Part shown: positions 21,543-33,407 of the stretch, in pieces
How the letters are laid out: the number at the start of each line of letters is the position of its first letter
Numbering within the stretch: position 1 is the stretch's first letter
Assembly: GCA_012861695.1 (NCBI GenBank)
Contig: JAAOOA010000195.1
Span: 455,452 to 519,451 of the forward strand
Length of the DNA stretch: 64,000 nucleotides
Direction of reading: 5' to 3'
From: Trematomus loennbergii
Lineage: Eukaryota; Chordata; Actinopteri; Perciformes; Nototheniidae
The notes under the pieces: generated by a model
What the model was told of the DNA's origin: nothing
Database searches by the model: none
What the model saw: the letters and a program-made list of their open reading frames with translations, nothing else
Translations under genes and position numbers: made by a program

Positions 21543-24500
21543 ATGGACAAATTCCAAAGCCAGCAGAAGCAGTGGTTGTCATCCATGACTAAAAACAGAA
21601 TCAAGTCCCACGTTCTTGATGACGCCGCCCTTCTGGTATGTAGTTTACAGAATTATCTCATTCACCAAAAGTGTTAAAAGTAGTGTTATTACTTTGACAG
21701 AGGGTTATAAATTAACTGGTATTGCTTCACATCCACAGTATTAATTGTATCATTAATGAGAATATAATTCATAATTAATGATTTTCAAACAGAATTAACT
21801 ATTATGTGTAGGAAGTTTAGGAAGTGTCTCATAAGTTAAAATCCCAAATGTATCCAACAAAACATTATGAACAAATCATTGTTTCTATTATGATGCCAGG
21901 ATATTAGGATACATTCAAATGTAAACAACAGTTTTGTGTATTTATTTAATTGATCTCTCTACCTCTCAACAATTATTTTCCCAGCTGGAGAAGTTGCATG
22001 CCCTTGGCTTGAAGCCCCTGCTGCTGCTGGCGTATCCCCCTACCAAGAGGGTGCCACGGACACCTAAAATGAAGGTTTTGATGCCCATGCATGCCCAGCT
22101 TAGCACATCAGCCAAGACATGCCTCGACAATGTGGAGGCCATTTTCAAGCTGATGGTTGCAGGTGAGATTGCATTTATTTAATAACCATCTGCATGAGTC
22201 ACTCATGCATATATTGACTATCTGTTATACAATGTGTGTGTTGATTTGTCCTGTTTATTTCAAAGCAACAAAGAGAGTCATTTTAAAGAGCTGGGGTCTC
22301 ATTTATAACTGTTATGTATGCACAAAACAGGGCTTGAAAGAGGTGTATGCCACTTCCCATGCAAAAGTTGTAATCTATTTTTTTTTTTTAATTGACAGAA
22401 GATTATGATGACAGGGAAATTGTCTATGCAGATGGTGAGGTGATGAATTGAAGCAGATTGTAGAAATACATGTTATAAGCATCATTATACATATAATAAA
22501 GCCTCTCACATATTTAATTTCAGTTAATATCACACGTTTCTTAAAGATCCTACATTCATCAGTGTTATTTGTGCATATGCTTGTGAGCCATAACTAATTC
22601 CATAAGCATCTTTCAATTGTAAAAGAAGTAAGCCAACTCAAATCTCAAATCAAATTCCACTTAGTATTTCATCAGCACTGTCTCGCCATCACATTCCCCA
22701 CCATCGGAGCGCAGAGGAGATGGTCGAAACAGTATAGTACTGACACTCGTGGTCAGTTGTGGAGCGCACACAGCTGATGAAAAAAATCCAAGATAACATG
22801 AAATAGCAGTAAACAATAGCAGAAACAGATGCAAGTACCAGACTGTGTCCAATGCGTTCTGTGGTGCACAAAGAGCGCACTGAAGACACTGCGGCCCCCA
22901 CACACGTCTTCTCAAGTGACCTCACCCAGCACATCTTTCCCACCTACACATATGGATAGCAAAGTCTAGAAATAAAGCCAGTGACAGCTCTCGCACAATC
23001 TCACATATGAGTCCTAATTATATTGCAGGCCAAAACTTAAATAAATACATTTTGTTCACTTATCAAACTTCCATTTTCCAATGATAAACCCAGTGTGGGG
23101 GATACCATTGAGTTTTGCAAATATTGAAGCGATCAGTTTGATTGCTGTAAACATTTAATTACTGTATGATACTCGTAATGCTGCATGGTGGACCACTGGC
23201 ACTGCTAGGACCCCCTGCATGTAAGAATTAAGAGGGGACAAGTGTTCTGGGACATCCTCCATCACAATCAGAGTCACAGTCAGAAAAAAAATTGTTTTCT
23301 TCTTCAAATAAATTGCGCTGAGCAGTGTGGACAACCCTCAGCTTCTCTGGCTCCTCTGCCCTGATGCCAAGCAGATACCTGTGGGTGACATCATACTCAA
23401 TCAATCTTTTTTTTACAGTTTAGGTTGATTAGGGTTGCCTTTTTTTTGCATGTTTTGCACATTGGCCTAATTTCATATTTTATAATGTATGTGTGTGTAT
23501 TCCATGTTCCTGTTTTCAAACATTCAATATTCAAAGGTGTTGTCATATGCACAGCTACAGCGTAGTTGTTGGCAATGACAATCTTAACTCCCAGGCTCCT
23601 CCAACAATGCAGCATACAAATAGTACAAGAAGAAATAAAATAGTGCAAGAAGAAACTAGTCCAACAACGTAGGTGCAAAACTAACATGCAGGAATAAGTC
23701 AAATATATACTTATAAAATAGAATAAGATAAGACAGAAAGTCAAATGAAATACTAATATGGGGAGGCATGAATGAAAAGGTTGTATAAACAGATGTGGAT
23801 ATGTATAAATATATTATATATGAACAGATAACTAACCAATGCAACATTATGGTATTATACATAATAAATAAATATGTGGGCTTTTAAACAGATTTGTACT
23901 ACAATCCTTTGTAGGTTGGACAAGACTCAACCCAGACCAAGAGGAGAACCCTGACACACCAACACCACCCAAGACCCACCAACCAACTGCCCGATGGAAG
24001 CTACATCTTAAATTTGGTGCCATGTGATCCATCACCATCACCATAACCCAACCACAGGAAACAGCAGATCCACCACCACACCAGGCTCCAAGCACCCACC
24101 CACCACCACACCAGGCTCCAAGCACCCACCCACCACCACACCAGGCTCCCAAGCACCCACCCACCACCACACCAGCTCCAAGCACCCACCCACCACCACA
24201 CCAGCTCCAAGCACCCACCCACCACCACACCAGGCTCCAAGCACCCACCCACCACCACACCAGGCTCCACACCACCCACCACCACACCAGGCTCCAAGCA
24301 CCCACCCACCACCCACAGGCTCCAAGCACCCACCCACCACCACACCAGGCTCCAAGCACCCACCCACCACCACACCAGGCTCCCAGCACCCACCCACCAC
24401 ACCAGGCTCCAAGCACCCACCCACCACCACACCAGGCTCCAAGCACCCACCCACCACCACACCAGGCTCCAAGCACCCACCCACCACCACACCAGGCTCC

Positions 24501-27500
24501 AAGCACCCACCCACCACCACACCAGGCTCCAAGCACCCACCCACCACCACACCAGGCTCAAGCACCCACCCACCACCAAACCAGGCTCCAAGCACCCACC
24601 CACCACCAAACCAGCTCCAAGCACCCACCCACCACCAAACCAGGCTCCAAGCACCCACCACCACCAAACCAGGCTCCAAGCACCCACCCAACACCACACC
24701 AGGCTCCAAGCACCCACCACCACCAAACCAGGCTCCAAGCACCCACCCACCACCACACCCAGGCTCCCAGCACCCCACACCACCACCACACCAGGCTCCA
24801 AGCACCCACCCACCACCACACCAGGCTCCCAGCACCCACCCACCACCAAACCAGGCTCCAAGCACCCACCCACCACCACACCAGGCTCCCATCACCCACC
24901 CACCACCACACCAGGCTCCAAGCACCACCCACCACCACACCAGGCTTCCAGCACCCACCCACCCCACACCAGGCTCCCAGCACCCACCCACCACCACACC
25001 AGGCTTCCAGCACCCACCCACCCCAAACCAGGTTCAAATTATGCTGGAACCATCACGCCAAATCCCACCAATGCGGCAGCCACGTAAAAGAGCCAAAACA
25101 ATGAAAGGTATGTTTAGCTTGTATTCTACTCACATTTAGATGCCACATAAGCATCAGTAATTAATGTTGCGATTTTTGTAGACCAAACATGGATTTATTA
25201 AAGGCCGGACTCATATTTGCCTTCAAATGTTATGCATGGATGCATATTAATGTTTCGCACACATGCACATTTTGGAGTTTAAAACAAAGACACAACAGAG
25301 TAACCTGTATGTATGTTGTCTGATAAGCTGAAGTCACATTCATTAAAACCTTTCTATACTTTATAATTTAATAGAAAGCTTGCACATCCTTGCTTAATGT
25401 GGAGCTACTGCCAACTGTCATCGCCGGCGCCGAGCACCCACGGCCCGTGTGTTTTCCTGCGGAGGACCGAGCCCCGTTCAACTCACCAGCAACACAGAGT
25501 GGGCCTCGCACGTGTGGAGGCTACTGCCAACTGTCATCGCCGGCGCCGAGCCCTGCAAGGCCAGTAGTCCGGGCCCCGTCTATCCAGGACGGGCTTCCAT
25601 CGGCGGATCGGGTAGGCCTATGCTTACCTGCTGAGTGGATCTTGCCCCGCTCTTCCCCTCTGGCTATTACGATGGCGTATTTTCCTGTGTTCCTCTGCCT
25701 TGTCGTGGCATGGAGTTTTAGCGGCTATGCTATCGGCAACCCAGACTCCATACGCCCGCGGCTGGTTACCACAGATGGTGTGACATCCACACTGGGCCAT
25801 GAACATAATGGATGGTTGTCGCATGTGATTAGTTTTGGAAATGTTTCTCATTTGAATTACTGCCCCTGGGTTCGCGAGATCTGTTGTTTTCCTGGGGCCT
25901 TCACCGTGGGAAACCCTACAGATGCCCTTTGCCAGTATTCTTCTTCTAACTCTTCTAGTCTCCCGATTATAACGAAATTTAAGCAGAAGTGCTTAATCAT
26001 GTTGCTTCTTCTTCTGTCTGGTATTCAGCCTAATCCTGGTCCTTTAATGGCATGTAATACCCCGACGGACTTTAAGAACCTGTCTGGGTTACACATCATC
26101 CATGTAAATGCTCGCAGCTTGCTTCCCAAAATGGATATGTTGCGAATTTGGTCAGAGTCAACTGGAGCTGATCTAATTATTGTTTCTGAGACTTGGCTTT
26201 CAAAGAAAATATTGGATAAAGATGTCGGAATTGACGGCTTCAATATTTATCGTTCGGACCGCCCCAGGAAAGGTGGTGGCGTGGCGATTTACGTAAAACA
26301 AAATCTTGCTGCACAGGTCATCTTCTCCAAATCTGCTGTTAAGCAGTTTGAAATTTTAGCACTAAAGATTGATTTATCTGGTGGTCAGTTTTTAACTGTT
26401 GTTGGTTGCTATAGGCCCCCTTCTGCTACAAGCGACACATTATCCTCGCTAATGCAGCTTTTATCTCAACTACAGTTTAAGGAAATCATCATGGTAGGTG
26501 ATTTTAACTGGGACTGGCTTTCACCAGTGTCTGATGATTTTAAAGCTCATTGTATGTCTCTAAATTTTACACAAGTAATTGAAAGTCCTACTCGTCTTAA
26601 CACCAGGTGTCTAGAAAAATCATCTCTTATCGATCTTTTAATTACTAATCAACCCCATAAATATACTGCAACCGGGGTCTTTGCTAATGACCTAAGTGAT
26701 CATTGTCTAGTTGGTGCTATTAGGGATACCAAAATCCCCCGTACTAAACCCTGTGTTGTTCTGAAAAGAAATGTTAAGCACTTTATAGAGCAAGCCTTTC
26801 TTCATGACTTAGTTCATTTTAAATGGGATCGTATTTTATTGATTGGTGATGTTGACGATGCTTGGAAGTATTTTTATGACAGTTTTAGTTATTTTTTAGA
26901 TAAACATGCTCCGTTTCGCCGGTTCAGGGTGAAGGGCCGTTATACCCCCTGGTTCACTTCTGATCTGGCAGCCCTCTTACGCAAGAGGAATCTCCTTTGG
27001 GCTGCTGCGAGGAAGACAGGCTCTGAGGCTGACTGGCTTCTTTTTCGTCAACTACGTAATCGCTGTACTGCTTCCATTAAAAAAGCCAAAAGCGATTTTT
27101 ACTTATCCCAGACCACAGACAGTTTGAACGATCCTAGGAGATTTTGGCATGCCATAAAATCCCTCTCTGCCAGCTCTCGCTCCTTAGAGCTGCCTCCAAA
27201 CATTGTTGTTGACTCCACCCCTGTGTCAAATAAGACAGAGATGCTTAATTGTTTTAATAAACATTTTATTGCGTCCAGTTCCTTGTTTGACACATTATCT
27301 TTTGGTAAATCATCTCCCTCCATCGCCAATAGTCATGCCTCCAGTAGCCACACTTTCTCCTTCAACCCCTTCAATGTTGGGGAGGTTTGTAAGGCTCTAA
27401 AGGGCCTAGACCCCAAAAAATCAGCAGGCCCGGACGATCTCCCCCCTTATTTCTTACGGCTAGCTGCAGATATTTTAGCCAAACCACTGTGTCATGTTTT

Positions 27501-29830
27501 TAATCTTTCTATAACAAACAATGTCATTCCAGATGTTTGGAAAACTGCAAATGTTCTCCCCTTATTGAAAGGTGGTGATCCCATGGTGATGAATAATTAC
27601 AGACCAATTTCCAAGCTCTCTATTTTAGCTAAAGTACTTGAAAGGCTGGTGAATGATCAAATCAAAGAATATTTAAGCTTGAACAACATTCTATCTCCTC
27701 ACCAGTCAGGCTTTAGGAAGCAGCACAGTACAGTAACAGCTGCTTTGAAAGTAGTGAATGACATTGTCGAAAGCTTGGACGCAAAGAGCTACTGTGCTGC
27801 CCTTTTTATAGACTTATCCAAGGCTTTGATACTGTGGACCATGGCATTCTATGCCAGAAGTTATCTCATATAGGCCTGTCTGACCAAGCTGTTGGTTGGT
27901 TTGAAAACTACCTTTCGAATCGCAAGCAATGTGTAAAATTCAGCGGTCTCTCCTCAAGCTTTCTTAATGTGCCCAGAGGTGTTCCTCAAGGTTCGGTCTT
28001 GGGACCGACCCTTTTTACTATTTATATAAATGATGTGGGTAAAAGCATTGATGCCTCTGTACATCTATATGCAGATGATACTGTTGTGTACTGTTGTGCT
28101 AGCACTGTTGCCCTTGCATTTGAACGTCTGCAGTCTGCTTTTGACACTTTTCAGTCACATCTGTTCCACCTTAGGTTGGTGTTAAACTCAGATAAGACAA
28201 AAGTCATGTTGTTTTCCAATAAGAAAAGGTTACCAACTGTTCTTCCCTGCATCATGTCTGCACAGCATAACCCCATTGAAGCTGTTAACACCTACAGATA
28301 CTTAGGCATCACTATAGATGAAAATCTCTGCTTCAAACACATATTGACAATCTCTTAAGGAAATTGAAATTAAAACTGGGATTCTTTTTTAGAAATAAGG
28401 CCTGCTTCTCCACAAGTGCGAGGAAACGGCTTGTAGCTGCCACATTTTTGCCGCTCTTGGACTACGGGGATGTTGTGTACATGAACGCCTCAGCTCACTC
28501 ACTTCATCTGCTGGACGCTGTCTACCATGGGGCTCTGAGGTTCATAACCAACTGTAAACCCCTCACACACCATTGCACGCTGTACTCTTTAGTCAACTGG
28601 ACATCATTATCAATGCGCAGATCACTGCACTGGTACAAATTCATCTATACCGCTATGCTTGGACTGCTGCCCCTCTACATATCCACTTACATATCACACA
28701 AACAGTACAGCTATAGCCTACGATCTCAACATTACATCACTCTGTCCGTCCCCTCAGTTCGCACGGTGCTTGGAAAAAAAGCCATATCATACTCTGCCCC
28801 CTCGACCTGGAACACACTTCAGCAGGAACTTAAGCTGACCAGTTTGATACCCATCACGGATTTTAAACTAATTTTAAAAAAGCTGGAGAAATCATCTGTG
28901 GGTGTTTGCACCTGCTTTAACTGACTGCTGTGTGGATTTCGGTGACTGCTTTTTTTACGATGTTGTATTTTATTGTTGCCTCTGTGTTTAGTGTCCTGTC
29001 TGTCTGTAACTTTGTGTGGTAGTGTTACCACTGACAGGTCTCTCTTGCAAATGAGACCTTGTGTCTCAATGAGATTTTAAACCTGTATAAATAAAGGCTA
29101 AATAAAATAAAAAAAATGTAATATAGTGCTACAGAGCCCAAGTCCCAGTGTAATGAATATAAGACTAAAACATATCCACTCAGTAGCAAGCAATGTAAGA
29201 TGTAATCAGTCCATTAGCAGACACAGCAACATCCCGAAGGAATGGCAGAGAAGCTAAGATTTTGAATAAAACCTTGTGTAGACTCGTAAACTTCTGTGAT
29301 TTCTCAGTAGCAAACACTAAATGTGCTTATGTCACACAGTGGAAATGTTTGTGCATTCTGAGTTGAGCCCTATACAAAACGTACTTTACCTGTTCTGCAC
29401 ATTTGTGCAAATAATGTATTCCATACAATTACAGATTGCTCTCACAACCATCTCGAGGTGTTCCCTGTCCGCAAAATAATAAAGACAAGGAACCGAAAGG
29501 TAGGATAATGATTACCTGGATCACAGTGTTTGCTGTTGGATAACTTTTCTGAATTTGTATAGCTATTATTTTATCTTACCTTGAAGGAATGCTGTTGTCC
29601 AAGTCACAATATTAAGCTATTTGTGTAAACATCCTGTAAATCCCTCTAGTCGGTCAGATGTCTTTTTTCATGACTCTTTTTTTTAATATATGCAACTATT
29701 TGAACAATACATATATTATAAGTACTTGTGAAAGTACAAAGTTCAAATAACATACAGATGTACAATGTCTTTGTCTGCCTGCCACAGGGGGGGACGAGCA
29801 CCTTTATGACTGGGAGCCCTGCACCATTTG
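21543..29830 (+). CDS. unrecognised multi-exon gene, 5' and 3' incomplete
   Basis: Six exons can be joined with consistent phases: 21543-21635 (MDKFQSQQKQW...DDAALL), 21985-22162 (LEKLHALGLKP...IFKLMVA), 22399-22434 (EDYDDREIVYAD), a long exon ending at 25107, 29435-29499 (CSHNHLEVFPVRKI...) and 29788-29830 (GGTSTFMTGSPAPF). All donors are GT and all acceptors AG. The long exon may start at 23915, giving WTRLNPDQEENPDTPTPPKT... and reaching an in-frame TGA at 24025. It could instead start at 24058, avoiding the TGA but with a poor pyrimidine tract. The middle of this exon is a 30-bp minisatellite; it ends in the basic PRKRAKTMK. I recognise no domain. A LINE fills the next intron. The first ATG lies within two bases of a duplication junction and the last intron runs into a transposon, so the gene is probably a fragment. 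Confidence 0.5.
22435..23914. other. intron of the unrecognised gene
   Basis: Mostly featureless. Minus-strand frames at 22661-22943 show nothing recognisable. An exon-like minus-strand block at 23228-23378 is listed separately. Confidence 0.4.
23228..23378 (-). other. exon-like open block on the minus strand
   Basis: After an acceptor-like CACCCACAG, the minus strand reads YLLGIRAEEPEKLRVV then an acidic, Cys-bearing tail (FEEENNFFSDCDSDCDGG) to TAA at 23230-23228. Amino-acid composition and the clean stop look protein-coding. No family is recognised and no partner exon is seen. It could be the last exon of a gene or transposon lying antisense in the intron. Confidence 0.3.
24060..25030 (+). 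repeat. 30-bp minisatellite, about 32 units
   Basis: The unit is 30 bp (CAGGCTCCAAGCACCCACCC plus ACCACCACAC). It has no stop codon in any frame on either strand, so very long open frames arise by composition alone. On the plus strand it encodes 10-residue repeats, PGSKHPPTTT or QAPSTHPPPH depending on frame. Small indels switch the frame several times. It is flanked by exon-like sequence of the unrecognised gene. Confidence 0.9.
25395..29110 (+). mobile_element. CR1/L2-group LINE, nearly full length
   Basis: The element has a 5' part with a 114-bp tandem duplication (25402 and 25516), one long reading frame and a 3' end of AATAAA-like repeats (ATAAATAAAGGCTAAATAAA). An APE-type endonuclease and a reverse transcriptase make it an autonomous-type non-LTR retrotransposon with two frame breaks. 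The 3' tail and protein resemble the CR1/L2/Rex group. Target duplications are not clear. It lies in an intron of the unrecognised gene, same orientation. Confidence 0.85.
25672..28924 (+). pseudogene. LINE ORF: endonuclease and reverse transcriptase, two frameshifts
   Basis: I start at ATG 25672 because it begins a hydrophobic signal-like segment (MAYFPVFLCLVVAW). A 2A-like motif, SGIQPNPGP, follows at residues 116-124. The endonuclease shows HVNARSL, SETWL, GDFN and SDH, the catalytic residues of APE enzymes. The reverse transcriptase shows KSAGPDDLPP, NNYRPIS, GFRKQHST, GVPQGSVLGP and YADD. A 1-base loss at about 27827 breaks the conserved DLSKAFDTVDH motif, and a 2-base gain at about 28345 breaks the frame after ENLCFKH. 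The three pieces end at 25672-27873, 27834-28358 and 28364-28924. It would copy LINE RNA into DNA at a nicked target. It is inactive as it stands, but the few lesions suggest a recent insertion. Confidence 0.85.
29111..29434. other. intron remainder of the unrecognised gene
   Basis: AT-rich, with no feature beyond an acceptor (CAATTACAG) before the exon at 29435. Confidence 0.4.
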
Positions 29831-29870
29831 GTATGTTAATTTGCTTTTGTACAATTACATCTATAGGCGC

Positions 29871-30664
29871 GTTCACACCAAGTACTTTTCCCACAGTAGT
29901 TCCTGAGAACTTTAGTTCATGAGAGCTCTTTTAGTTCTGATGAACTAAAGCAGATCGCGTTCACACCAAAATGAGTTCCTGGGGGTGGATTAGGCAAATG
30001 AGCCGCTGACGTCACTTCTTCTTCTGCTTAGCTTTTCCTGGCAGGCTGCAAACAACTTCACGGCGAGTACAGTAGGTGGCGGTATGCACCTTAAAGTTGC
30101 AATCCGCCAAAAAACCGAGAGAAGAAGAAAAAAACTTCCGCTTCCGCTGTATGCTTCTGTTTACCTTCCGACCTCAGACACGGTATGGAGTTTACGTTTT
30201 GGTGGTCGTGTTATACTGCTTCGTAACAGAGTTATTTAAGCCATAACTCAGCCACAAATACAAATACAGATCGACCATTCAAATGCAATATAAATGCCGA
30301 GTCGGGGCGAAGGCGGTTAAGAAGCCTTAACAAAAGGATTAGACGACGAAATCACACGCTATGGACATGTTTAGCCGTAGGACAGCTGAGGATGATGGCC
30401 GTTATCACGCCCAAAGAACAGCAATGGTACGTTCATTAAATCACATTAATACTATCTAATGTAGGATTTATGGAGTTATGTAGGGCTAATTTGTGTCTTT
30501 GTATGTGTTCCAGATATGCGAATACTACGGAACTCTGGGTGAACAATAGAACGTCGGCCTGGTGGTGCCAACGTGTGCAGTGGATCAAAGATTTCCGAAT
30601 GTCCAAGGGCTCTTTTCAACTCCTCTGTATTCGCCTGGAAGCAACGTTGTGGAGAGGCATCTGA
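29871..30664 (+). mobile_element. PIF/Harbinger element, 5' part only
   Basis: It begins GGCGCGTTCACACCAAGTAC, typical of fish Harbinger ends, and carries the usual GGTGGCGGTATGCACC leader. An exon starting at 30514, after TGTTCCAG, encodes SAWWCQRVQW then DFRMSKGSFQLLC. This is the N-terminal pattern of Harbinger nucleases (HARBI1-like). The catalytic DDE part and the right end are missing: at 30664 the sequence switches to the duplicated block. It inserted in the last visible intron of the unrecognised gene. Confidence 0.65.
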
Positions 30665-33407
30665 CAGAGTATTCCTACACTCTGGTACTTCTACTTTTAC
30701 TCAAGTACAAGATCTAAGTATTTTTGATGTAATATTTATTATTTAGCAGACCATTGACATGCACACAAACCTCCAGAACACACTACAGGAAAGGGGAAAC
30801 CCCAAAAGCATAACAGTGCCTCTTTAATACTTCTTCCACTACTTGCACTCAGTCAGTCAGACAGTTCAATGTCAGTGAGGTTTTTTGTGCTCTCGTTTTT
30901 TAAAGGTCAAAGTCAGTAAGGCATCTATCAACAGACTTTAAGATCCCTCACAAGTGCAAATACTCAGTTGTTAAGTCAATTAGTTTGTCATTCAGCACAG
31001 AAACAACCTGATACACTACTTCCAGTATAATTCAATGAACACACATTGAAATATAACCTTTGACCTCATTCACACAGTACAACTGAAGTATTCTAGACAT
31101 ATTGTGTGTGTTGGGACGTACTATGAGATTGCACATTTGTTCACTGTCTCATAGCATATTTTAGTTTACTCAGTGCAGACAGGTTGTATTGAATCTTGCA
31201 GACACTGCCCTTATTTTAACCTCTTACTCCTTGAGCCAACTCCCTGTTAGAGAACGTGCTATTCAAGCATTGTGTCGCTAACAGGTGAAGGTATGTCACC
31301 ATTGGTTGACAGTTTTGAAAGGTTGGGCTATTTTGATTCCTTACTATGTTATCATTAAATAATGCCAGATTAAATTAGAATCTAATACAAAAAGTGGTCA
31401 TATGAATTAGTTACTATTTTTTTAACTTAATTACCTGTGTACTGCAAAATGTAAATTCACAATACAAGGCCTTTTTATTTTTTCTCAAATGAGTTTCACT
31501 CCCATCTGTACTCTGAGTGGTTTGTTCATATATCATCAATAGCCAGATTTATAGACTGATTATTGATGATTGCGTTAAGGATTATAACATCTGTTTCCCT
31601 AAAAAACATGTGGAGAATAGATTTTTCTTAAAGGCTGCTGACAGTTTTTCTGGATTTATGTCGTGGTACAAACCCATATCAAAACTCCCCTCTGTAAAAA
31701 CCTTTGACTCTAATAAGTCGACAATAAAACAAGAATGTGATCCTGGTTTTAACCAGTGTACACATTTCTGTGCTGTTTCTGTATGCGTTAGTATATTTAA
31801 AGATAACATTTCAGAAAACGTGTACTGTAATAAAAAACAAAGTCATGATGTGAGTGAAACATTTTTAATTGTAATATTATTCACCATCCACCTCTTTAAA
31901 AATAATGACATTTCAAATGATAAGCTCCATCTTATAAACAGGGCATTAATAAAATAGACTTTACAAGCATATTTCATGCAATTTTGATATTTAAAAAACC
32001 TTTATTTATCTCCCAGTCAGACGGGACGTTTGCAGTGAGTTAGTCTCACCTGTACAGGCAGTGCTGGAGTGTGTTCAAGGTGAAGAATGAGATCATAATC
32101 ATTAGAAGCAGTCCAACCAGTCAGACCGCTCTCACTGACACAGGCTGCAGCCATCAGACACTTAGATTAGCTTAGTTTAGCATATATACTAGGAAAAGGG
32201 GGAAATAGTGAGTGACAAAATACACATTTAAGTGTACTTAATATATCTCTGTACGAAAACTGAAATGTAAAAACAATTTGGCAACTTGTTTTGGTCCCAG
32301 TCAAGAAATAGCCCGACCCATAATCCCCTGTTAAACGTCTTATTGATGTTTTTACTCCTCTGATTTGGTATGGATTAAACAAACTGGATTCAGAGCTGCT
32401 GATAGGTGGATTTTGTTACCTTTGGACAGGCTGGCTTTGTCTTCCCCTGTTTCCAGTCTTTATGCTAAGCTAAGCTAACCAGTTGATGGCCTTATTTCTA
32501 ACAAACATATACAGCAATCTTAATATCTATGATCAGCTGATCCAAGAGGGTTTTAAATAGTTTATAAAGCTTCAGAAGAACCAAATCTATCAGACAAATG
32601 TAGTTAAGTAGAAATGGAAATAGTTAAGTACATTTTTTTAAGATACTTTCCCTAAGTTGAGAACTAGTGAAAACTGTACTTCAGTAAGTACATTTAAAAA
32701 AACACAAAATAACATTCTTTGTTCCTTTTTTTTAATCCATTGAGGCTTTGTTCAAACTTTACAAGCAGTGTGCAGAGAGGTGGACGAAATACAATTAACA
32801 TAACACAACAGACAGCTGAGATGTAACATTTAATTTCCCTGGTTTGTGAAACCACTGCAGCCTAATGTTTAATGATCAGGTATTGTTGATTCTCCAAGTA
32901 ACTGTCAATACATTTTGTACCAATATACTATAATTCAATAATCAATCCTGAACTTCCCCTTTAAAACACACCAGAGACCCATCATTTTCCCCTCAATTGA
33001 AAATTATAAAAAAATATATATATAGTATTTTACTAATGAAAAAGGAGTGCATTACTTCCACTAGTAATGTCTGCAAGTATGAAACACTTTTTGAACACAC
33101 AATTCTGAGACAATAAATACTTTTCTTGTCCCCCTGACATATAAAGAAGTGGTAAAAGTTTATTTCTGAGTAAATAGTTTTCTGATCACTTCAAGTCATG
33201 ACGGCAGGAAGTGCAATCCGTAGAATAAACTAGAGTACATTAGAACATACTCATCAGTATTTTATGTGTTTTTATGCGTCTCATCAAGGTGAACCATATG
33301 TGATCAGATTCTGAAAATTAACAATGTGTACAATGTACTTCCCCAGTTGAATACATTTATTACATTTAGTGAGAGTGAATCTTTCTGTAGAAAATCAAAT
33401 GGTTGTT
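30665..33407. repeat. duplicated block, copy 2 (downstream flank of TRIM IV)
   Basis: Nearly identical to 10625-13390. A 441-base stretch at 31517-31957 translates to exactly the same residues as 11498-11938, showing a recent duplication or gene conversion. No gene supported. Confidence 0.7.

Noticed and set aside
22661..22943. Two overlapping 84-codon minus-strand frames
   Set aside because: No domain, no splice context, and both frames are open at once. Likely chance.
23847..25037. Long minus-strand frames rich in Gly, Trp, Val and Cys
   Set aside because: They are shadows of the 30-bp minisatellite, which has no stop in any frame on either strand.
29788..29830. Alternative reading of this exon as a chromodomain-like sequence (DEHLYDWEPC)
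   Set aside because: That frame does not fit the phase of the preceding exon (29435-29499 ends in phase 0). The in-phase reading has no chromodomain pattern.
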